A stretch of DNA of 64,000 nucleotides, taken from contig JOAZ01000002.1 in the NCBI GenBank assembly GCA_000720535.1, positions 124,001 through 188,000 on the forward strand, given 5' to 3'. Made by a program: the position numbers and the translations under genes. Within the stretch, counting starts at the first letter, position 1. Each line of letters begins with the position of its first letter. The DNA is from Streptomyces halstedii. Its GTDB lineage: Bacteria; Actinomycetota; Actinomycetes; Streptomycetales; Streptomycetaceae. Positions 58,315-64,000 of the stretch are shown here, piece by piece. The notes beneath the pieces were generated by a model. The model saw only the letters and a list, made by a program, of their open reading frames with translations. It was not told where the DNA came from and did no database searches.

Positions 58315-58478
58315 AGCAGCCTCCCTGGGCTACGTGGATTGCACCAGCTTCTACGTCAGACCTTTCCGAGCGCGCGGTCCGTCGTCAAGAGGGCGGTTCC
58401 GGCCACGTGCGACGCGTGTGGAACGTATGCCGAGACCGGACGGGCTTTCGTACGGTCCGGCCCGCCGCCCCGCCCCGT

Positions 58479-59330
58479 TCAACCGGTGTGCAGCATCAGG
58501 CCGATGCCCACGACCATCAGTCCGGCCGCCGCGATCCTGGGTGTGCCGAATCGTTCCTTGAAGAACAGTGTCCCGATCGCGGCGCCCACGATGATCGACG
58601 ACTCCCGCAGCGCTGCGACCGGGGCCAGGGGGGCTCTGGTCTGGGCCCACAGGACGAGGGCGTACGCGGTGACCGACAGGGTCGCGCCGAGCAGGCCGCG
58701 TTTCAGGTACGGGGACAACTCGGCGGCCAGCGCGCCGCGTCGGCGCCAGAAGGCGTACGCCGGGATGACCAGGCCCTGGATGATCATCAGCCAGCCGATG
58801 TAGCCGAGCGGGGTGCCCGAGGCGCGGACGCCGACCCCGTCGACCGTGGTGTACCCGGCGATCGCCAGGCCCGTGGCCAGGGCCGCCAGGATCGCCGGGC
58901 CGTGCGGGCGGCTGCCGGTGCCGCGGATGCCCCACAGCGCCAGGCCCACCAGCCCGGCCGAGGCCACCGCGACGCCCGCCGTCGCCCAGCCGTCGGGGCG
59001 TTCGCCGACGAAGACGGCGGCCAGGACCGTCACCACGAGCGGGGCCGTGCCCCGGGCGATCGGGTACATCTGGCCGAAGTCGCCCAGCGTGAACGAGCGC
59101 ATCAGCAGTGCCATGTAGGCCACGTGCAGGCCCGCGGAGAGCAGCAGGTACGGCCAGGCGCCGGCCGCCGGGAGCGGTGCGGCCGAGGCCAGGACGGCCC
59201 CGATCAGCGCGCCGCCCCCGGAGATCAGGGTGAAGGACAGGAGCTGGTCGCGTATCGCGTGGGCGATGGCGTTCCAGCCCGCGTGGGTGATCGCGGCCGC
59301 CAGGACGGCGACCGCCACCAGCGGGGTCAC
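58479..59330 (-). CDS. EamA/DMT-family transporter
   Basis: 283 aa, ten hydrophobic helices in two EamA repeats of five. Seen: AVLAAAITHAGWNAIAH, GDFGQMYPIARGTAPLVVTVLAAVFVGERP in repeat one and LAPVAALRESSIIVGAAIGTLFFKERFGTPRIAAAGLMVVGIGLM in repeat two, the usual end-of-repeat motifs. A metabolite exporter of unknown substrate. The start is GTG 59330, overlapping the YbaK stop by 4 nt; longer in-frame starts sit inside the YbaK gene. Translationally coupled to YbaK. Confidence 0.9.
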   Translation of the reverse strand: MTPLVAVAVLAAAITHAGWNAIAHAIRDQLLSFTLISGGGALIGAVLASAAPLPAAGAWPYLLLSAGLHVAYMALLMRSFTLGDFGQMYPIARGTAPLVVTVLAAVFVGERPDGWATAGVAVASAGLVGLALWGIRGTGSRPHGPAILAALATGLAIAGYTTVDGVGVRASGTPLGYIGWLMIIQGLVIPAYAFWRRRGALAAELSPYLKRGLLGATLSVTAYALVLWAQTRAPLAPVAALRESSIIVGAAIGTLFFKERFGTPRIAAAGLMVVGIGLMLHTG

Positions 59331-59836
59331 GCCGTCTGCTCGCGCACGTCCACCAGGGTGCCGCCGGCGTGCGCGATCAGGGCCTTCGGGTCGAGCGGGA
59401 ACACGGTGTGCGGGGTGCCCGCGGCCGCCCACACCACCGGGTGGTCGAGCAGCCCCCGGTCGGCCAGCACACGGGTCCGCGTGCGGTGGCCGAAGGGCGG
59501 GACGCCGCCGATCGCGTACCCGGTGGTCTCCCGTACGAGGTCGGCGCCCGCCCGCTTGACCTGGGCCGCGCCGAGCTCGGCCCGTACGCGCTCCACGTCC
59601 ACCCGGGACGAACCGTCCATCAGGACGAGCACCGGGGTGCCGTCCGCCTCGAAGATCAGCGACTTGACGATCTGGCTGAGCGCGCAGCCGATCGCCGCGG
59701 CGGCCTCGACGGCGGTGCGGGTGGCGTCCGGGAAGCGGCGCACCTCGACGTCGAGGCCCAGCTCACGCAGGGCCTCGGCGAAGCGGGGGTGGGCGTCGGA
59801 AGGGGTCGCGGCGGGGGTGGTGTCCGATGTGCTCAT
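59327..59836 (-). CDS. YbaK/EbsC-family aminoacyl-tRNA deacylase
   Basis: 169 aa. Hydrolyses mischarged aminoacyl-tRNA (Cys-tRNA-Pro or Ala-tRNA-Pro type). Seen: EVRRFPDATRTAVEAAAAIGCALSQIVKSLIFEADGTPVLVLMDGSSRVD, a conserved Lys in VKSL, and VRETTGYAIGGVPPFGHRTRTRVLADRGLL with the GGVPP loop. The minus-strand TAGCGT (59843-59848) is 6 nt before ATG, so it is likely leaderless. It is followed by EamA through a GTGA overlap. Confidence 0.93.
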   Translation of the reverse strand: MSTSDTTPAATPSDAHPRFAEALRELGLDVEVRRFPDATRTAVEAAAAIGCALSQIVKSLIFEADGTPVLVLMDGSSRVDVERVRAELGAAQVKRAGADLVRETTGYAIGGVPPFGHRTRTRVLADRGLLDHPVVWAAAGTPHTVFPLDPKALIAHAGGTLVDVREQTA

Positions 59837-59842
59837 GGCCGC

Positions 59843-59848
59843 ACGCTA
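59843..59848 (-). promoter_or_regulatory. ybaK leaderless-type -10
   Basis: ACGCTA on the plus strand (TAGCGT on minus) 6 nt from the ybaK start codon; no Shine-Dalgarno. Confidence 0.5.
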
Positions 59849-59955
59849 CTGAACGTCCCGCGCCCGGCACCAGGGAGTTCGGGGGCGGCGGCGTGAAACC
59901 AGGGGCGTCCGGCGAACCGCGCCCCGGGGGCTGCGGCGTGAAACCGGAGCACGTT

Positions 59956-60022
59956 CACGCACCCCGCTCACGCACCCCGCTCACGCACCCCGCTCACGCC
60001 CCCGCTCAACGCCCCCGCTCAC
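59956..60022. repeat. 13-bp tandem repeat over the PBP stop codon
   Basis: Four to five units of ACGCACCCCGCTC and variants. On the minus strand each unit contains a TGA, one of which is the stop of the PBP gene (60019-60021). The spacer to ybaK has no gene. Confidence 0.85.
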
Positions 60023-61659
60023 GGACCGGCGCGCAGCACCGTCGCGACCACCGGGCCGGCCGCGTCGCCGCCGTGGCCGCCGGACTGGACGACCGCCGCC
60101 GCCGCGAGGTCGTTGCTGAAGCCGACGAACCAGCTGTTGGACGTGCCTTGGCCGTCCACCTCGGCGGAGCCGGTCTTGGCGCCCTTGTCGCCGCCGACCG
60201 AGGCCATGGCCTTCGTGCCGCTGCCGGTCGGGCTGGTCGCGGTGAAGCGCATCATGTCCCGCAACTGCTGTGCCACGTCGCCCGGGAGCGGGCGGGCGGT
60301 GGCGAACGGCCGGTCGTCCAGGTCGCGGGCGACGACGTAGGGCTGCTTGAAGGCGCCGTTCTTCGCGGTCGCGGCGACCGACGCCATGTTCAGCGGGCTC
60401 ATCAGGATCTTGCCCTGGCCGATGTAGGAGGCCGCGGTCTCGGCCCCCGAGGACTCCGGGACGCTGCCGTCGAAGGACTCCACCCCGGTCTTCCAGTTGT
60501 CCTGGCCCAGGCCGAAGTAGTCGCGGGCCTCCTGGCCGAGCGCCGTGCCCGCCCGGTCGCCCAGCGGCTTGACCGGCTTGATGAAGGCCGTGTTGCAGGA
60601 CTGGCCGAAGGCGTCGCGCAGGGTGCCGTTCGCGATGGAGAAGTCCTTGAGGTTGTGGAAGGTCACGCCCTCCCACGACACCGTGGAGGGGCACTCCACC
60701 GGGGAGTTGATGTTCCCCAGCCCGTTCTGGATGATCATCGCGGCCGTCACGATCTTCATCGTGGAGCCGGGGGCCAGCGTGCCCCGCATGGCCGCGTTGT
60801 ACCCGTCCGCCCGGTTGTTGGCTATCGCCTGTATCGCGCCGGTCGAGGGCTGGATCGCCACCACGGAGGACTCGCCGTACTGCTTGACCGCGGCCTCGGC
60901 CGCCGCCTGGACCTTCGCGTCGAGCGTCGTGCGCAGCGTGCCGGGCTTCCCCTTGGCGAGCGTCAGCAGGGTGGTGTCCGGCTTCTCCGCGTCGTCGGAC
61001 TCGATCCAGGTCTCGATGCCGGGCGAACCGCCGACGGTGTCGCCGTACTTCTCACGGAGGCTGTCCAGGACCGGCCCCAGCGACGGGTAGGTCTTCTTGT
61101 CCAGCACCGTGCCGTCGCGGTCCACGGCCTCGATCGAGGCGGCGGAGGACTCGCCGGTCTTCAGGACCGCGCCCTCGGTCAGCTCGGGGTGGATCACCGC
61201 GGCGTCCCAGTCGACGAGGGCCTTTCCGGTGGTCAGGCCGCGCACCACGGTCAGCTCGGAGGCGTACGACCAGGGCTTGGTCTTCCCCTCGTAGGAGACC
61301 GTCGCCTTCACCGTGTACGGCACCCTGGCGCCGGTGGCCGGGCCCGGGGTGATCACCGCGTCGGTGACGTAGGCGTCCTCGGCGTACCCCGCCAGCAGGG
61401 GTTCGGCCGCCGTGGCGTTGTTGGTGAGCTGGGCGGCGGTCGCGGCGTCGCCGGACGCCCACGCCGCCAGGAAGTCCTTCGAGGTCTGCTCGATCTCGGT
61501 CTCGCTCGGCGGGCCGGTCTTGACCTCGGTGGACTCGGCGACCGTGTCCGTGCCGCCGCCGGTGTCGTCCGAGATCACGCTGTACGCGCCGTAGCCGATC
61601 CCTCCGGCCGCCAGCACGAACACGCCGCCGACCACGGCGACCTTCGCTCCACTGCGCAT
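60019..61659 (-). CDS. Class B penicillin-binding protein (transpeptidase)
   Basis: 546 aa, extracytoplasmic cell-wall transpeptidase. Seen: an N-terminal membrane anchor (VAVVGGVFVLAAGGIGYGAYSVI, 7-29), an NTF2-like MecA_N domain (DFLAAWASGDAATAAQLT..., 60-160), and the transpeptidase domain with Ser299-T-M-Lys302, Ser354-C-Asn356 and Lys495-T-Gly497. The PBP dimer domain is reduced. The MecA_N domain places it with PBP2a/PBP3-like proteins of actinobacteria, which may be sporulation- or stress-specific and of low beta-lactam affinity. It is upstream of ybaK and 166 bp downstream of pmt. A perfect 18-bp palindrome lies 38 bp before its start. Confidence 0.94.
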   Translation of the reverse strand: MRSGAKVAVVGGVFVLAAGGIGYGAYSVISDDTGGGTDTVAESTEVKTGPPSETEIEQTSKDFLAAWASGDAATAAQLTNNATAAEPLLAGYAEDAYVTDAVITPGPATGARVPYTVKATVSYEGKTKPWSYASELTVVRGLTTGKALVDWDAAVIHPELTEGAVLKTGESSAASIEAVDRDGTVLDKKTYPSLGPVLDSLREKYGDTVGGSPGIETWIESDDAEKPDTTLLTLAKGKPGTLRTTLDAKVQAAAEAAVKQYGESSVVAIQPSTGAIQAIANNRADGYNAAMRGTLAPGSTMKIVTAAMIIQNGLGNINSPVECPSTVSWEGVTFHNLKDFSIANGTLRDAFGQSCNTAFIKPVKPLGDRAGTALGQEARDYFGLGQDNWKTGVESFDGSVPESSGAETAASYIGQGKILMSPLNMASVAATAKNGAFKQPYVVARDLDDRPFATARPLPGDVAQQLRDMMRFTATSPTGSGTKAMASVGGDKGAKTGSAEVDGQGTSNSWFVGFSNDLAAAAVVQSGGHGGDAAGPVVATVLRAGP

Positions 61660-61696
61660 CGTTGCGGTCCCCTCCCCAGGAGTCCCCCTCCGGGTG

Positions 61697-61714
61697 TTCT
61701 GAACGTGTTCAGAA
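61697..61714. promoter_or_regulatory. 18-bp palindrome in the PBP promoter region
   Basis: TTCTGAACGTGTTCAGAA is perfectly self-complementary (8-2-8). It is 38 bp from the PBP start codon (minus strand), a position where a repressor would act. The GAAC-N2-GTTC spacing differs from the LexA site (GAAC-N4-GTTC). Confidence 0.6.
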
Positions 61715-61824
61715 ACCGGGGGATTTGATGGGGACTCTACGGGACGGCTCTGACATGTGAAGCGGTTGTTACCGGACCGCGACGCATCGAGAGAGAGCGC
61801 TTTCCAGCCGTTTTCCCGGCGTTC

Positions 61825-63570
61825 TCAGACCCAGCTGTCCAGCCACATCCGGTCCCGCCAGGCGTTCTCCGGGATCGACGTGCCCGTGTACAGCGGCCAG
61901 AAATAGACGAAGTTCCACACGATCAGCAGGATCAGCACACCCGCCGCGATCGCCCCCAGCATCCGTCTGCGCTCGCCGGACGGATCACCGCCGGGCAACG
62001 GGCGGGCCGCCGGGCCGAGCAGCGCGCCGATCAGCATCGTCACCGCCAGACAGAGGAACGGCACGAACACGACCGCGTAGAAGAGGAAGATCGTCCGCTC
62101 CTGGTAGAGGAACCAGGGCACCCAGCCCGCCGCGACCGCGCAGGCGATCGCGCCGGCCCGCCAGTCGCGCCGGAAGAACCAGCGCCACAGCACGTACAGC
62201 AGCGCCACACAGGCCGCCCACCACAGCAGCGGGGTGCCGATCGCCAGGACCTCGCGGGCGCACTTGCCGGTCTCCGACGCGGCACAGCCCGGCTCCTCCT
62301 CGTAGAAGTACGAGACCGGGCGGCCCAGCACGATCCAGCTCCACGGATTGGACTGGTAGGTGTGGCCGGAGGTCAGGCCGACGTGGAAGTCGTACACCTG
62401 GTTCTCGTAGTGCCACAGGCTGCGCAGCCAGTCCGGCAGCCAGGTCCAGTTGCCGCCCTTGCCCTCGGTGGCCGCCCAGTCGCGGTAGTAGCCCTTGTCC
62501 GAGAGGATCCAGCCGGTCCACGAGAGGAGGTACGTGCCGATCGCGACCGGCACCGTGGAGGCGAACGCGGGCAGCAGGTCCCGCAGCAGCACCGCGCGGT
62601 AGGGCCGCACCGCACCCGCCGTACGGCGCGCGCCGACGTCCCAGAGCACCGCCATCACCCCGAACGCGGCCAGGATGTACAGCCCGTTCCACTTGGTGGC
62701 GAAGGCCAGCCCGAGCATCAGGCCCGCGGCGATACGCCAGGGGCGCCACCCCAGCCGCAGCGTCTCGGCGGTCCGGGCGTCCGGGCGCAGCCCCCCGTCC
62801 TCGCCGGCCGGCAGCGCGGCGGCCAGCTTGCGGCGGGACCAGTCGCGGTCGATCAGGAGGCAGCCGAAGGCCGCGAGCACGAAGAACATCAGGACGAGGT
62901 CGAGCAGGGCGGTCCGGCTCATCACGAAGTGCAGGCCGTCCACCGCCAGCAGGGTGCCCGCCAGACAGCCGAGGAACGTGGAGCGGAACAGCCGCCGGCC
63001 GATCCGGCACAGCATCAGGACCGAGACGGTGCCCAGCAGGGCCACCATGAAGCGCCAGCCGAACGGGGTGAACCCGAAGAGCTGCTCACCGAGGCCGATG
63101 ATCCACTTGCCGACCGGCGGGTGCACGACGTACCCGGGATCGGTCGGGATCTCCACCGCCGACGGGTTGCTCAGGATCAGCTTGTCGACGTCCTTGGGCC
63201 ACGCGCCCTCGTATCCCTGGTTGACCAGCGCCCAGGCGTCCTTGGCGTAGTACGTCTCGTCGAATATCACCGCCTTCGGGCTGCCCAGGTTCCAGAACCG
63301 CAGCACCCCGGCGACCAGCGCCACCAGCAGCGGCCCGCCCCAGGCGGACCAGCGCACCAGGCGGTCGGCCGCCGCCGGCGGCACGGCGAGCACCTCCCAG
63401 AACTGCCGTCCGGGCCGGGTGTACGGCGGCACCAGGCGCTCGCGCAGCCCCGTCTCCGGCCGTGCGGAACGGCCGAAGCGGCGCAGCCGCCGCTGCCAGG
63501 AGGGCGGCTGGTCGCGGGCGGGATCCCCGGCGTCGTTGCCCTGATGGGCCTCGGGCGCAGTACTCGTCAC
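61825..63570 (-). CDS. pmt: Protein O-mannosyltransferase (dolichyl/polyprenyl-phosphate-mannose)
   Basis: 581 aa GT39 membrane enzyme. It moves mannose from polyprenyl-phosphate-mannose to Ser/Thr of exported proteins. Seen: a first helix ([18 protein letters not shown]), [14 protein letters not shown] with the catalytic Asp-Glu in the first external loop, [57 protein letters not shown], about ten helices and the PMT_4TMC region. In S. coelicolor Pmt is needed for phage phiC31 infection and for envelope integrity. The start is GTG 63570; minus-strand TACGAT (63577-63582) lies 6 nt away, so it is probably leaderless. It is divergent from rsmI. Confidence 0.95.
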   Translation of the reverse strand: MTSTAPEAHQGNDAGDPARDQPPSWQRRLRRFGRSARPETGLRERLVPPYTRPGRQFWEVLAVPPAAADRLVRWSAWGGPLLVALVAGVLRFWNLGSPKAVIFDETYYAKDAWALVNQGYEGAWPKDVDKLILSNPSAVEIPTDPGYVVHPPVGKWIIGLGEQLFGFTPFGWRFMVALLGTVSVLMLCRIGRRLFRSTFLGCLAGTLLAVDGLHFVMSRTALLDLVLMFFVLAAFGCLLIDRDWSRRKLAAALPAGEDGGLRPDARTAETLRLGWRPWRIAAGLMLGLAFATKWNGLYILAAFGVMAVLWDVGARRTAGAVRPYRAVLLRDLLPAFASTVPVAIGTYLLSWTGWILSDKGYYRDWAATEGKGGNWTWLPDWLRSLWHYENQVYDFHVGLTSGHTYQSNPWSWIVLGRPVSYFYEEEPGCAASETGKCAREVLAIGTPLLWWAACVALLYVLWRWFFRRDWRAGAIACAVAAGWVPWFLYQERTIFLFYAVVFVPFLCLAVTMLIGALLGPAARPLPGGDPSGERRRMLGAIAAGVLILLIVWNFVYFWPLYTGTSIPENAWRDRMWLDSWV

Positions 63571-63576
63571 CGCGCC

Positions 63577-63582
63577 ATCGTA
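63577..63582 (-). promoter_or_regulatory. pmt leaderless-type -10
   Basis: ATCGTA on plus (TACGAT on minus) exactly 6 nt before the pmt GTG. Confidence 0.55.
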
Positions 63583-63632
63583 GGGAACGCGTCTGTGCGA
63601 GGGGCGCCGCCCGTGCTGGGAGGATGGCCGAT

Positions 63633-64000
63633 GTGACTGGAACGACTGGAACGCTCGTACTCGCAGGGACCCCCATCGGCGACGTGGCGGACGCCCCGCC
63701 GAGGCTCGCCGCCGAACTGGAGACGGCCGACGTGGTGGCCGCCGAGGACACCCGGCGGCTGCGCCGTCTCACCCAGGCGCTGGGCGTCCGCACGACCGGC
63801 CGGGTCGTCTCCTACTTCGAGGGCAACGAGGCCGCGCGGACGCCCGAGCTGGTGGAGGCGCTGGCCGACGGGGCACGGGTCCTGCTGGTCACGGACGCCG
63901 GGATGCCGTCCGTCTCCGACCCGGGCTACCGGCTCGTCGCGGCGGCCGTCGAGCGGGACATCAGGGTCACCGCCCTGCCGGGGCCCTCGGCCGTGCTGAC
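63633..64000 (+). CDS. rsmI: 16S rRNA (cytidine1402-2'-O)-methyltransferase RsmI, 3' end outside window
   Basis: First 122 codons of RsmI, cut by the window end. Reads [93 protein letters not shown] and [12 protein letters not shown]: the tetrapyrrole-methylase fold with the GTPIGN-like loop, AAEDTR and SDPGYRLV motifs. It 2'-O-methylates C1402 of 16S rRNA in the decoding centre. The start is GTG 63633, 9 nt after GGGAGG; ATG 63624 abuts the ribosome site. It is divergent from pmt with 62 bp between. Confidence 0.95.
   Translation, partial: MTGTTGTLVLAGTPIGDVADAPPRLAAELETADVVAAEDTRRLRRLTQALGVRTTGRVVSYFEGNEAARTPELVEALADGARVLLVTDAGMPSVSDPGYRLVAAAVERDIRVTALPGPSAVL

Noticed and set aside
61697-61714. 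LexA/SOS box before the PBP gene
   Set aside because: The GAAC and GTTC halves are 2 nt apart, not 4, and the gene is not a DNA-damage type; kept only as an unassigned palindrome.

Overview
The window is chromosomal DNA of a Streptomyces or very close relative. It is very GC-rich with strong GC bias at third codon positions. It carries the principal-type sigma factor gene hrdD, an SsgA-like sporulation protein (SsgE-like), a SepX/GlpR-type septation protein, a tricorn protease, protein O-mannosyltransferase and several regulator families expanded in streptomycetes (DUF5753 HTH, DUF6879, WYL, DUF6227). The gene order (hrdD ... galU-moeA-moaC-mog-rimJ-sepX-tRNA-Ala ... Ni/Co ECF transporter-ssgE ... 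PBP-pmt-rsmI) is, from memory, that of the Streptomyces core chromosome. No species call is possible.

Layout. 1-8.8 kb: two DHA2 drug exporters, a MarR regulator divergent from a LigB-type dioxygenase, hrdD with a sigma-R-like promoter, a WYL regulator and a DUF6227 protein. 8.9-15.6 kb: a P1/NylC-like peptidase, then a five-gene overlapping operon for a membrane-linked molybdenum oxidoreductase (NarI-like cytochrome, Mo-bisPGD catalytic subunit, four-cluster ferredoxin, Tat-anchored Rieske protein, small membrane protein). 15.7-21.7 kb: small orphan protein, SAF/CpaB-like protein, MTA phosphorylase, an FmdB zinc-ribbon gene behind a CIRCE heat-shock operator, an MFS protein and a CPA-type antiporter. 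21.9-31.1 kb: penicillin acylase, 5-FTHF cyclo-ligase, then galU-moeA/glp-moaC-mog-rimJ-sepX and tRNA-Ala(CGC).

31.1-35.3 kb looks like an accessory insertion next to the tRNA. It holds a decayed ISAs1-like transposase, then an EACC1 + caspase pair in which the caspase carries a membrane segment and four hemopexin-like repeats, and an orphan gene. I consider this the best candidate for a poorly described system (bacterial caspase conflict/programmed-death type). 35.4-42.1 kb: methyltransferase, GNAT, exonuclease III, and a MerR regulator divergent from a Baeyer-Villiger monooxygenase-hydrolase-SDR operon. 42.1-42.6 kb: a 38-bp minisatellite. 42.6-49.3 kb: tricorn protease, and a TetR regulator with clear operators followed by an MMPL pump. 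49.5-54.7 kb: ssgE, a NikM/Q/O nickel (or cobalt) transporter behind a Nur-like box, a serine hydrolase and an SDR. 54.8-58.3 kb: radical SAM + CYTH pair and an HTH/DUF6879/small-protein trio. 58.5-64 kb: EamA exporter, YbaK deacylase, a class B penicillin-binding protein, Pmt and the start of rsmI.

Cross-cutting observations: at least eleven genes have a TANNNT hexamer exactly 6-7 nt before the start codon (leaderless transcription). Two genes appear to use CTG starts. Several stop codons lie inside short tandem duplications.
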